From: Dicyema japonicum
Taxonomy: Eukaryota > Dicyemida > Rhombozoa > Dicyemidae
NCBI GenBank assembly: GCA_011109175.1
Contig: RDEW01000014.1
Span: 754,042 to 818,041, forward strand
Reading direction: 5' to 3'
Length of the DNA stretch: 64,000 nt
This document shows positions 44,191 to 55,085 of this stretch, piece by piece. The notes under the pieces were generated by a model that saw only the letters and a list, made by a program, of their open reading frames with translations, had not been told where the DNA came from and made no database searches. Positions within the stretch are counted from its first letter, which is position 1. The number at the start of each line of letters is the position of its first letter. Made by a program: the position numbers and the translations under genes.

Positions 44191-45480
44191 TCAGTGTCCC
44201 AACTGTAAAACGATAGAGCCTCCACGAGTGCCTACAAATGAACTAGATCGGAGTTCCTCTGCATGAGTAATCGCATCTCTCAATATGTTTTCTGGTTCTT
44301 TGCAGAAACGCATGAAACTTCGCCATAGTTTCTTGTAGATTCCTCTGAGAAGAGTGGTGAGGCAGGGGTGTAATGATGTGCAAAGCAAACATGTATTTCT
44401 CTTGTCCGTTGTCGAGTTTGGTGGGACTGGCGTATTTGATTGTTGAGGGATAATCTGGTTGTTACTGACATTTAGGATATCGGTTAACTCACGTTGGCCG
44501 GAGAGGAAGTTGCTCAGCCACAATGTTTGGGTGAATACATGTCTTAAAAATCTTTTTTGTTAGCAGAGGTCTAAGAATCGAATACTTTTTGTATGCCCAT
44601 AGCATACAAAGGGTGTTTGGGTATTTGTTTTTGGAGTATTGAATTCATCGTGATAAATTGCGAGACGGATCCAAGGTGTGTCGTAGCTGGACGACCCGGT
44701 CTGAAGCCGTGCTGGAGGAAAGCTATAGAAGATCCGAGGAAATTCATAGAACAAATTTTTCCAACAGTTTGAACATTATGCATGCTAAAGAGATTTGGCG
44801 GTACGAAACAGAGTCATCTTTTAGTTTTCTTGCTTTCAAAATAGGTGTGATAAGGGAATTCTTCCAGATGTTTGGGGAACGTAGGTTTTTGATGGAATAG
44901 TTCTACAAGTTCGTTAATGCAACCTTAGCTCGCAGTCTAAGATGCTTAAGGTGGATCGATGATATCCCATGGGGGTCACATGCACGAATTGTGCTTAGTG
45001 AAGCAATGGAATCACCACCTCAACCTGGATGAAAAAAAGTAATTGGGGATATGCGTTTTGGACTGCAGTACTCCAACCGTACGGAACGACTCATGGCCGA
45101 TGATGTAGTGTCTTATTAGTTTATTCACGTGCTTGTGTGTCGACTGTGGTGGACTAAGATGTCCACCTCTGTCATCTTCGTTGATAAGACTTTGATATTT
45201 CTTAGTATTTTCCAGAAGATAGTATATGAATTTTCTAACATTCCATGAAATACATTAAAGGAATACAGAACGACAAATCTGGTGAGATGAGGCTGTCCAT
45301 TCTTCGGGTTGGGGTCTTGCTATGAACATCTGGATTGTTGAGAATAACCATATGATCTAGGGTCGACAATATATAGTCTCCTCGGATGTCAGTTGGTTGA
45401 GACTGTAAACAATGGAGATGTTTGGCGTTCAAATCGCAACAAATAATAAGGTATTTAACCCTCATACGATCCCAGAGATG
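44191..45480 (-). mobile_element. CR1/Jockey-like retrotransposon remnant (endonuclease and RT pieces)
   Basis: The minus strand from 45465 reads YLIICCDLNAKHLHCLQSQP, then ILNNPDVHSKTPTRRM, an APE endonuclease centre with GDFNAKH-like and TPTRR motifs. RT pieces follow: VGKICSMNFLGSSIAFLQHG with FRPGRPATTHL at about 44783-44650, IQKVFDS (motif A region) near 44575, and LSNFLSGQREL near 44520. Large parts between EN and RT are deleted, and the RT catalytic YADD is not found. Confidence 0.7.
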
Positions 45481-45690
45481 GAGAGGTCGAAATTTTGATT
45501 TTTGTATTAATTTTAAATGAGATTCTGAGAATCAATTCGAAGCTGTGGACTACGAGCGCGTGCCCCCAAGCTAGGAGAGGTAGAAATTTTATCTTTTATA
45601 AATAATGTTAAATGATATTTTAAAAATCAAATCGATTTTGGTGGTAGTCTCCGTGAAATTATACTCATGTGGTTAAGAGACCTTGACATC
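45470..45690. repeat. Unclassified dispersed repeat (partners near 23970 and 57840)
   Basis: The shared text runs GAGAGGTAGAAATTTT, an A/T stretch, AAATGAxATTTTGAGAATCA and GTGAAATTATACTCATGTGG. Here the first half is present twice in tandem (45485 and 45570). It is perhaps a small non-autonomous element; no termini are defined. Confidence 0.45.
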
Positions 45691-45779
45691 AAATAGTACA
45701 TTGATAGCAGTATTTATTTATTTAAAAATAAGCCTGGTATTCATTCGATTGGTTAAGATCTGCCTTGACTTTCAGCTGA

Positions 45780-45925
45780 GACGGTCATGGAAGCAAACTA
45801 CCCTCCTTAAGTCGCGTTTTTTCATTAAGGGTTTCAACTTTCGCTGAGGCTGACCCTGGGTGGCTGTAACCTTGGTGGGTTTCATCGTGAGATTGAAAAG
45901 AGGAAGTCATCTACACAGGATAATT
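45780..45925. repeat. Dispersed repeat, pair with 50375-50515
   Basis: The two copies share GCGTxTTTTTCA, then GAGGCT or GAGCTCGATCCTG, GGTGGCTGT, and AAAAGGAGAAGCCATCTACA with substitutions. They are about 140 bp long and in the same orientation. No coding potential is seen. Confidence 0.45.
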
Positions 45926-45933
45926 AAAAAATA

Positions 45934-46610
45934 CAGTAAAGTCCCTTAAATTGGCCCAAAATTGTTCCTGAACTATTTTTTGCCAATTTGGGAATTTGGC
46001 CAATTTGGGAATTTAAAAAATTAAACCATTAAAGTAAAATATTATTTTTATCAAAATAATCAGTTTATAAACCCTGGATGGAATCATTTTATAATAAAGC
46101 CTTTTATCGTCCATATTGTAAATTTTGCCTTTTTTGTAATGTTTGGAAATTTTTTTAAAAGTGATCTCAAATCCTTCTAGGTCAGGTTGTTTGTCAGTTA
46201 TCATTTCCCCATTCGAAAACCATGTCTTGTTTGAATCTTGTAAGAAATCCTATAATTCTTGAAATCACTAATTAATAACTTTTCAGCAATATTTTGTGCT
46301 TTTTTGATATTAGTGTCTCATTTAAAAAAGCACCTAACATAAACAAATTAAAAATACCTTTAGATTCAATCAAATCCATCCATTCTAACATCATAGTATC
46401 AAGTTCAGGAAATTTTAACGATTTGCATGTCTTTGTTGAAGGAATATAATCTTTAGATGTTTTTAATATGGACTCTCGGGAATTAAGAATATTATTCACG
46501 GTTTTTTTGAATTCGAGTATTAAATAAATCAAAAAATCTGTGAGCGATTTTTTGGCACGATTTAGTATTATTGTCTTTATATCTCAAAATTTCGAGTTTT
46601 TGTTAACAAT
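45934..46610 (-). mobile_element. Tigger/pogo-type (CENP-B-like) DNA transposon remnant
   Basis: The minus strand reads KLEILRYKDNNTKSCQKIAH, the HTH start of pogo/CENP-B transposases. Then come STKTCKSLKFPELDTMMLEW (second HTH), KKAQNIAEKLLISDF and KGKIYNMDDKRLYYKMIPS. The last is the first-aspartate block of the DDE domain (usual form IxNxDExGLFYK). A terminal repeat CAGTAAAGTCCCTTAAATTG lies at 45934-45953 next to a TA. The remaining catalytic domain and the other end are missing. A REL retrotransposon fragment abuts at 46619. Confidence 0.75.
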
Positions 46611-46618
46611 TAAGCCTT

Positions 46619-48141
46619 TTATAATGGCAACGAGAAGCTTTCGACACATGATAAAATTTTTAGTTTGAAATTTTTATTTTTTAATAAAATGATTTTTTTG
46701 CAACGTGAAAAATTTATGAACAATAAAATGTGAGGAAAAGCGGCTGCTGACATCACGGAGTAAGCGTTTCCGCGGACAACTGCGATACCAATTCGTTGCC
46801 TCAGCCAGACCGCTTCCCGCACGTCTTTCTTGCGGTGAGCCAATTTCTCCCCGATTTCCTTTAGGGAAGAGGATGTAATACTTCCGGCCGCATCAGACGT
46901 CTTGATTGCTACCGGTACAAAACGGTAGCGGTCTCCAATTTTGCCATTTTTTTTAATTTTGATTTTCTCGGCCTGATCGGCTGCCGATCCAGCAGACTGC
47001 GTCGAGCTGAGTATCATCGAGTTCGAGAAAGAATCCACAACAGTGCAGTCCCATACGAGCGATTTTCCCTCAGTGAACAGATAGTTAACCCATCCGGTCT
47101 TTTCCCATTTCCGCGGTCCAATCCCACAGGCTCTAGTACTGCCGGGAAGCCTGCCGCTTCAAGAGCTCGCATGACAATGTTGTTCATAGCAGCATGGCGG
47201 GGTGCTCTGCTCGCACTCCTTTTGCACGAGAGCGGGTGCAGCCCTTTGGCATCGACGATCCCTCCACAACGACATTGGTGTTTGACGCAAACATCAACTC
47301 CCAGGCGTTGTGCGATCCCAATCCGAATACAGTCATTGTCCAAATGGGTCCCCAGGAGGAACACGGGAGTGCATTCAGCCACGCTCTGCTCCCATGGTTG
47401 GCGGCAGACACGAGGCATGCAAGACGATGCTGGTTGGCCTCAGACTTTAGCACGTCGAAGATATTCTTGGAGTCGATATCATCCCAGTCACGTTGCCTTG
47501 AAGGATCGTTCGGAATATCCAAACCAGTTTCACACCATTCGCGACGAGCTTTGTCGAAGACTCTTTCCCAGGAAAGTCCAGTTGGAAAACGTAGGATATC
47601 TTGGACCAAAAAGCTTCCAATTGAGAGCGATAACACATATGCTGGAAATGCGATCTCCAGCGCCGACCTGAGACCCGTTCCTCCGAGGCGTGTAGGAAGC
47701 TTGCATTGGTTCCAACTCGGCACATCAAAGTGATGTTTAGAGCAATTCAGCTGATTTTCTCAATGTCCTATCCAGTGACAGGAGGATGTCACGATGTTTG
47801 AAGCAGGGAGAACATCTGAGAGCATATAGGAGTTTGAACAAGCCGATGCTATTCTTCAAAAGGAAGAACGCTGTATGACCATCGAGTAAGGAGAGTTTCT
47901 CCGTGACTCTAGAGAGTTCATCCTCTTTTGTTAGTAGATGGCTCCGCAGTTCCTTTTCGTCAAGTGGGCACCCAAGAAAGTATGTCCACTCCCTGGGTAC
48001 GACAGCAATTCCAGGTAGTACCGAGTTGAAAGACTCGACCACGCTGATAAAATCACTCTCCGAGTATGTGATATTTATTGATAATTGACCTTTGAAGTGA
48101 AAATTTTCTGCGGTTAATAATTTTTTAACAATAAATGACAT
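46619..48141 (-). mobile_element. REL-endonuclease retrotransposon, RT thumb to 3' end (best-preserved copy)
   Basis: Minus-strand pieces in order: GIAVVPREWTYFLGCPLDEK and TAFFLLKNSIGLFKLLYALR (48141-47737, RT palm end and thumb); KLPTRLGGTGLRSALEIAFP (47720-47184); zinc motif [28 protein letters not shown] and GLDRGNGKRPDGLTI (47300-47050); and KIGDRYRFVPVAIKTSD with RQRIGIAVVRGNAYSVMSAA (47038-46740). The domains are RT C-terminus, GGLGIR block, CCHC plus PD-(D/E)XK endonuclease and terminal domain, broken by two or three frameshifts. The family recalls metazoan RT proteins that end in this endonuclease, as in the R2/NeSL superfamily. Confidence 0.85.
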
Positions 48142-49172
48142 CTTTAAAATAGGCCAAATGGGAAAACGAGGATCTTAGACGTCGTGAAAAGTCTTCGCAG
48201 TAGCTTAAAGGCTGTGAAAAAAATTAAACTTTGCTGCTAGTATTCGATATCGTTCTAACCGCCCCATTTTTCGCATACTAGAAGATTCTACTATTTCAAC
48301 GACTGACTAATGGAATCTGGTCTCTGCGAAGTCCGAGGAAACTACTTTCACTTTTATTTATTGCAGAATCGTTGATGATTGGAGGGAAGATGTTTATAGG
48401 GTGTCCAGTTAAAAAACGAATGCGGTTTTCCACAGTTGGACGGAAAAAGACCTTAATTCCATAAGCCACAGGTATACTCGACCTCCAGCCTATAAAGCTG
48501 GTTGTAGAAGTTAACCAAGCATTCCTCTAAGACTTGGTAGCAGTAAGTGAATATTGCCTTTACGAGATATAGTATACGTATGACATCTGGCGTTTTTTTA
48601 ATATTTTGGGAGAAAGATAGTATGGAATCGAAGATTAACAGAAAAATCCCGGGATTCCGATTCATGAAGTTTTCAGTTTAATGGAATGACGAAAGTTTCC
48701 CTCAGCCTTCGACGAGTAGAAAAGATTGTATATGACGATTTTTCGAAATACACTGTGAGTCTGTTTGTAGCAGCTAGGTCTCGATGTTAGCATTGTATTT
48801 CGTACAGAAATAGATTGAAGAGACTTGGCGTAAGCAGTGATCCCTGAGAAAAGTCATTGAGATCTTCATCTTCTCAGCCTCTACATCCAACGAGCTGGTT
48901 GACAAACAAATAGCTTCATTGAAACTTCTTTTAACGTAGCTTCATGTTTTGGGGATATTCAGTGCCAAAATACAACAAAAATAATTTCCTTTTCCCCATC
49001 TAATCAACCCACAAATCTAGATGGTATTCTCTTCTACAGAAGCCTCTGAATTAACCAAAATGCTAGTATATGCTTACATTTATCCAAAATGTTACATTAA
49101 AAAATTATTTATAATAATTATTTTTAAATTATTTTTGATAATTAAAAATTAAAAGTGTGCTAACCTGTGTTA
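48142..49172 (-). mobile_element. Non-LTR RT scrap within otherwise unassigned sequence
   Basis: At 48861-48790 the minus strand reads FSQGSLLTPSLFNLFLYEI, RT motif B (PQGSVLSPxLFNLY). The minus-strand open stretch 48665-48453 may be a connected but unrecognisable part. The remainder of this interval, including the A/T-rich 150 bp before PSMD8, shows nothing. Confidence 0.5.
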
Positions 49173-50133
49173 ATGTCTGAATTGATATCTGACTTTCATA
49201 CAAAACTGCTTTCCTTATGGAATTGTGGGGCACCAGTTAGAAGAGATCAACTGGAAGAACTACTAGGTGACATGAAGGTATCAATTTATTACTTATATTT
49301 ACTAGAAAGTCATTTTAAATTCTCAGCTTCTAAATCAGAATATTTCTTCTTACAACCAGTCTCAGATACAACTTAGTATTTCAATATCTTCCTACCAATT
49401 AGGGGACATTCTTGAGATCGCTGTTCAGTGGACTGCCATGAACTATGACATTCCCACTTTCTTTCGTTATGTCACTCAACTGAAGACCCATTACAACGAA
49501 TTTAGGTTAAAATGCTGTTTCAACTTTTTAGACAGCTGCCACAATCTCCCAATTTCTACCATATCCATGGACTTTACTTACTAGCACTCCTTACTTCACC
49601 TTCTGAAAAGATGCCGATTTTCCATATGGTAAGATTGTTCCCCCATTTTTCAGGAGCTGGAATTGCTACCGGATTCTGCAGTTGAGAAAAATGTTTATAT
49701 TCGTCACGTTGTGCTGATTGAGCGCTTCCTAGCAACTGGAAGTTATAATAAAGTGCAATCAGTCTTTTAATCCCCCAGATTATGCTCTGTCGTTCTGCCC
49801 TTCCCTCAAATGTCTACGGGCCTTTTTTGGACTTACTTATTGACAAGATCAGGTTTTCACGTTTTCTATATTTAGGAATGAGATTATTTCCAGCATTAAT
49901 GCGACCACAATTCCGCTCGATGATGCCCTGAGTATGCTATTTTTCAAGTCAGAAGAGGAGTTAGTTGGATTTAATGTAAGAATATAATAATTCATAAGGC
50001 TGGGATTACAGTAGAAAACGGATTTGCGTATTTTAGGCGTAAATCTGAGCAAAGTCCGGCCTTTAATTCAAATTGGCCAAATCTTTGTCTTTTATTAATT
50101 AAATACGCTAACACGATTGAAAAAATAATTTAA
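49173..50133 (+). CDS. PSMD8: 26S proteasome regulatory subunit PSMD8/Rpn12, eight exons, frame intact
   Basis: Rpn12 is a PCI-type lid subunit of the 19S regulatory particle. Exons are 49173-49276, 49305-49374, 49402-49505, 49532-49628, 49654-49752, 49779-49852, 49876-49975 and 49999-50133. Introns are 28, 27, 26, 25, 26, 23 and 23 nt, GT...AG. The 783-nt coding sequence gives 260 residues without interruption (yeast Rpn12 274). Family blocks: LRDILEIAVQWTAMNYDIPT, FFRYVTQLKTHYNEFR, YHIHGLYLLALL, ELELLPDSAVEKNVYIRHVV, ERFLATGSYNKI, IRNEIISSI, and a C-terminal KAGITVENGFAYFRRK in the winged-helix part. The ATG at 49173 precedes SELISDFHTKLL. All splice sites are needed to maintain homology, making this the cleanest intron evidence in the window. 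Confidence 0.94.
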
Positions 50134-51005
50134 TTTTGACCTTGATTTTTCTTTTTCCAATTTTCTTGTTTATTTTTATTTTATTTTTTTCGAAACAAAA
50201 GGATTTATTTAACTTGCAAAGTGTTATAAATAACTAAGCAGCTCTTAAGATTTGTAGGGAAATGCGCTAAATAAGATATCCTTCTTCTCAGTTGTCCCTT
50301 ATTCTTTTTTCTAGCAACAATGCAAAGGTATATAGAAGGAAAGTTATTTGGGTTTAGAATCCCAGAGGTTTCAGCTGCGACGGGTTTAGCGAACTCTCCT
50401 TTTAAGGTAGCGTATTTTTTCAGAAAGCTTTAGGCTCGCGGCGAGCTCGATCCTGAGTGAGTGGCTGTCATCGTTAGGTTGGAAAAGGAGAAGCCATCTA
50501 CACACGTGTCAAGGCAAGGTATTTCCCACTTTCCTGTGGAAGTTTTCTTAGATTTTTAAGTCTAAACTTTATAAGCTTTAAACAATGTATTAGCTGTGGG
50601 TAACTTTCCGACTCTGCTACCTACTTGATCTAAGTATTTCCTTTCTGTCCTTTGCTTTCTTCAACTCCTAGAGGTATAATTGGATTCATCTAACTCAGGA
50701 GACTCCCATTACCTGGTCGCCGCCCAAAAGCATCCCTCTCTTCATTACTGCAATGGACGAATTCCCGTAATGTCGGATATTTGGAAATGACCTTGTGCTT
50801 GGAAACGACGTGTCCTACTCCACCAGCGGAACTGTATAAAAACCTATTTTAGTATGTCCGGGTTTATTAAAAACTATTAATAGTTGAAAAATTGGTAACT
50901 ATCATATGGAAAATTTTGAACTATTTAAGCGTAAAATTTGATCTTTGATGTTAGTAATCACTTTTATTCGTTTCAACATTTCTGTTTGACCAGGTGACGG
51001 TCTAC
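50134..51005. other. Intergenic downstream of PSMD8
   Basis: The region contains the 50375-50515 partner of the 45780 repeat. No gene was recognised elsewhere. Confidence 0.35.
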
Positions 51006-53450
51006 ACCGCACAAAAATCTGTATCGCTTCATAACGGATGTTCGGAGTCTATCTTGTCAGTCGAAAAGAGAGCAGCTTGGAGAAGACCTAAAGAGATACA
51101 AAATTTAGATTTGCTGTCTACAGGAAACGAAGGTGCCTTCGGGCGTTGACGAAACCTTTGGGAACTATCGTCTTATTTTGCTACCCTCGGAAAACCGATA
51201 CTATGACCTTGGTTTTGGAATCAGTCAACTTTTGGCTGACTATCTACACAAAGTATTATTATTAATAGCAATGTCCGCGGAACCAGAAAAGCTAACTAAT
51301 TTGAGATTCCACTTTTGCCACGCATCTCTGGATAGCGCTGTGAGTCGTTTCCATCCTCCCCTGTATCTCGCAACCTTTCTCAGATCATCCAGATCCTCTG
51401 CTGTTTTCAGTTTTCTTCCTATCAAAGTGAGTTCTTTGTCGACCTCGATACGTTGTTTTGTTTAATACAGAAAAGTATGATTCCATGGCCTGATTGGCCG
51501 GTGTTCATTTCCGAAGCTCTTAGGATATGTCCAAAAGAACTGCCAATTCGCAGAAGTAACTTTATTCCCAATCCTTTGTTGTTTGAGTAATTCTATATAG
51601 CTCGTTGTTGGTTATCCGGTTTGGCCAGTAGACTCCCAGAAGAAGTCGTAGTTGTTTTCTGTGGAAAGAGTAGAGGTTTTCCAGTTCTTTGGTGGTTAGG
51701 CCCAGGTCCCCGCGTTATACAGTAGAAATGGTTCGATATAGGAGTTGTACAACCGAATTCGAAGGCGAGTGCCTATGTACTTTCGTCGCATCCAGATCGC
51801 CCACAATTTTTTGAAAAAAGCAACCGCCAGAACTGTGAATAACGTCCTCCGAGTTACCGAAGAGAGATCCAACTTTCTTGCATGTTCTCCACTTTTCCTC
51901 GTTTCTCGTCGTGCAACGGGATATTTTGGTTGAGGTGTCGTGCTGCATGCCTCACGGACTCCCGAACGTACAGTGGCATGATGACCTCGAGTGATCACAG
52001 ACTACTAGTGGCACGTCTTATTCTAAAGCGACGCTTTGGAATCTCTGGAGCACTGGCACCATGTAAGCGGAGAAGGACATTGGCTTTGGAGGCTCTATGT
52101 GCTTCCGACAATACCCGTAAAGTACGGCGAGAAAATATCGAAACTGTTGGAAATGTCGACACGAATATGTCACCCGGGCTGCTATGAAAGAATATTTCTA
52201 TCAGAGTCAGGCAGGCTGTTGGGATGGTACTGGGAAATCGCCCAATGAGGTTCAAAGGAACTTTTGACAAAGAAATAGAAGAACTGTCAAAAAACAAAAG
52301 GAAACTCCGACTCTTAATCGAGTCGTCAGACTCGACAAGCCAAACTGACTCTCTTAAAAGAGAACGCAACAGAATCAAATACAAAATAATGAGAAGAGTG
52401 AGGGAACTAGCCCGGCATATACTGGATAACTTGGCAAAAGACGCCGAACGGTACAAACATGGTGCAAAAATGTTTGCTGCGGTTAAACAATTATCCCGCA
52501 ACACCAGACCGGAAAGAATCACAATTCTTGATGATACAGGAAAAGTAATAATCAACGGCCAGGAATCAGTAAATATAATTGCCGCTTTTTACAAAAAAAA
52601 TTTCAATGAACACTTGGAACCGTTCGAAGGAATTCCAATTCCCAGCGACTTGAATCAATGCATCACGCATTACGAAGTCATTTCAGCCTTGGGTAAGCTC
52701 AAGAATGGAAGAACCCCTGGACAGGACAACGTGAATGTAGAATTATTGAAATACGCGCCAGACAGGGTGGCTGAGTTAAATCTGCACAGTCCTGAACAGA
52801 ACGTTCAAATGTCACAGTTCATTTGATTCGGGGAATGACACCTTGATCCCAATTCAGAAACCTGGAAAGGAAAGGGGAAATTTAAACAGTCTACGCCCGA
52901 TTACACTAATGAATACGATAAGGAAAATACTTTCTCTTGTTGTGCTGGATCGTATTTCAGGACCTGTAAATAAGTTCCTAAACCCGAGTCAAAGTGGATT
53001 CAGACCTGGAAGGTCGACAGCAGATGTAGTATGGAGCCATAGATGGCTGTGTGCAATGTGCCAGAAACACAAAGAAAAAATCTCAATCCTTGGAATTGAC
53101 CTATCCCGTGCTTTCGACACTATCAACCGCAAAAAACTGATGCACGTACTGGAAAGTATTCTAGACAAGGATGCATCACGTATGATCAAATTTTTACTCT
53201 CCAACACATCGCTATCGGTGCTCGTGGGAAATTACAACTCAACAAGAAAAAAAACCGAAACCGGCGCACCACAGGGAGACTCGTTATCCCCGGTCCTATT
53301 CATAATATACCTGGAGGCAGCTCTAAGACCTCTCCGGGAAAAATACTGTTTCTCTAACGTGATAGAAGTAATCTATACCGATGATATTGATTTCGTCTGC
53401 CTGGAAAAGGATACGCTGGAAACTACACAAAGTATGAAGCATCAATGACC
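51006..53450 (+). mobile_element. RTE-like non-LTR retrotransposon carrying an inverted 3' fragment inside its endonuclease
   Basis: The plus-strand endonuclease start is at 51020-51255 (DVRSLSCQSKREQLGEDLKR, CCLQETKVPSGV). Its end resumes at about 51945 (TYSGMMTSSDHRLLVARLIL). The linker and RT run 52224-52826 (KNGRTPGQDNVNVELLKYAP) and, after a frameshift, 52843-53448 (IPIQKPGKERGNLNSLRPIT, SGFRPGRSTADVVWSHRWL, ILGIDLSRAFDTINRKKL, GAPQGDSLSPVLFIIYL, VIYTDDIDFV). RT motif C is YTDD. Between 51258 and about 51940 sits a minus-strand thumb/C-terminal piece, listed separately. The thumb of this copy itself is lost after 53450. Confidence 0.8.
51258..51940 (-). mobile_element. Inverted 3' fragment of the same or a sister RTE-like family
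   Basis: The minus strand reads AFFKKLWAIWMRRKYIGTRL, then IRLYNSYIEPFLLYNAGTW, LKTAEDLDDLRKVARYRGGW and a C-terminal KWNLKLVSFS. This is the part that follows the YADD region in these elements. An AATAATAATA tail at about 51261-51272 marks its 3' end. No target duplication is evident because part of the host endonuclease is missing. Confidence 0.7.
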
Positions 53451-54830
53451 GTATCGCTGTAATCCAAATCCGGATATCCCCGTCCAGGAAGAATTCATTG
53501 ATGACAATAATTAATGTATATGCCCCCCATACTGCAGAATATCAGCAAACATGGAGGAACTGGACGAATTCTACATGAATCTATCCCTAACAGATATGAA
53601 CCTCCGCAGATCTACTCTAACATTCATGCATAGTGATTGGACTGCAAATCTTTCCGGAGACCCCCTTGTTGATTTCTGTAGCGCAATGGGCCTATATCTG
53701 TGTAATACGATACAAGACGACTTGGGTGGACTACCGATACGGTATTAATGGGCAGCCTATAACAATTTTCAACCAGATTGTCTACATTCTTTGAAAAAAT
53801 TTACTAAAGAGATTACTAATGGATTCGAGAAGTTACGAGGGGGACATTACTTGACATGACCATAAACTGGTCGTCGCACGGATGAATATAAAAATATATT
53901 TTGGCATAATGAACGGAACCAGAAGGTTGCAGCCACGGGTCGCTGACTGGCTAAAGAGACTCTAACTAAGAACATCAAAAAAGAACCGAATAGTCAAAAA
54001 TGGGTCATTATAAGAAGAAAACGGAATAAAATTCTCCACCAAATAAGAAACCGAGCAAAAGAGTGAGTGAATCAATACTTAAATGACAAAGCACACAAAG
54101 TCAGTGACACACAATATGGGAGTCGAATGTTTGCTTCATTCAAACAACTGAAGAGGGGATCACCAAGGCCATCTGTCAAAGTATGTGACAAGTTGGGCTG
54201 CCTTATGCTGAATGAATTATATAAAAAATCAAATTGGCCACTATTTCATGAGATTATTCCAAGTTGGCAATTTCAAGTATCAGTCAATTCATTGGAACAC
54301 GGAAACCACTACCAGTATTACAAAAGAAGTGACCTGTGTATTTAATCGCCTGAAAAATACTAATTTAGGAGGGGAACTTACTAACCAATCGACTTTTTTT
54401 TGCCTTGGAAAAGGACAGGCTGAGCGAGTTTCGTCCTCCTTACAGACATAAAGGAATCCGGTTCCGCGACTACGGGTCGCAGCTTCCGTAAGTAGGGGAT
54501 TAACCGTTGATCCAGAGTGAGAGCCCATCATAGATATAGTTTTCCGATATATTGAGAGAAAAATTGATGAACATACGAACCAACATATTAAATGAAGACT
54601 GTCTGATGCTAGTGGGATTCCTTCTTGCAGGAACAGAGCTAACTCTAAAAGTTGGCATGAAGCACTCTGAAAAGTTCTTTATTGGCATTGGTACTCCACA
54701 AGGAAATTCTCTGTTCCCCGTTTTGTTTGCCGTATATGCAAAATGGAATTTAAAGATCCACAAAACAGGCTATGACAAATTGGACGCGCCCCGTCAAGTA
54801 ATAATGAGTTAAAAAAACTTGGTTCACTGT
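53451..54830 (+). mobile_element. Second RTE-like retrotransposon copy, more decayed
   Basis: The plus strand reads MTIINVYAPHTAEYQQTWRN at about 53500-53560 (endonuclease), then DWTANLSGDPLVDFCSAMGL. It goes on with KAHKVSDTQYGSRMFASFKQ at about 54085-54145 and, after frameshifts, RTNILNEDCLMLVGFLLAGT and GIGTPQGNSLFPVLFAVY (RT motif B, 54690-54735). Stops are frequent. It directly follows the previous copy, so the two may be tandem or nested. Confidence 0.65.
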
Positions 54831-54889
54831 TAGGAGACCCTCTCTCGGGAACCGACACATTCCCTGTATGTCCGTTTTTTGGGCGATTT

Positions 54890-55085
54890 TTCATGTTGGA
54901 TAATGTGCTACCTGACTTTCTCAAACGGGATTGATTTTGTCATAGATGGTCTTGACGGCTCTAGACTGAATACAATTAATCTTCTCAACGTTTGATCTTG
55001 CAAGGTTTGTTGCCCAAGCGGCACACCATAACTTTGGCTCAACAAAGTGTGTATACATGGAACCTATCGTTTAATTAAAAGTCGT
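54890..55085 (-). mobile_element. Non-LTR RT thumb fragment
   Basis: The minus strand reads MYTHFVEPKLWCAAWATNLA, then NVEKINCIQSRAVKTIYD. This resembles the CR1/Jockey thumb (YxxLVRPxLEYCSxxWxP...LExVQRRAxRxI). Only about 60 residues are present. Confidence 0.55.

Noticed and set aside
47171-47733. Long plus-strand open frames of up to 179 codons
   Set aside because: They are antisense to the conserved minus-strand retrotransposon domains (zinc motif, RPDG core), which explain the sequence.
51882-52555. Minus-strand 186-codon frame opposite the RTE-like element
   Set aside because: The plus strand carries the endonuclease end and RT linker with clear motifs; the minus frame is a shadow.
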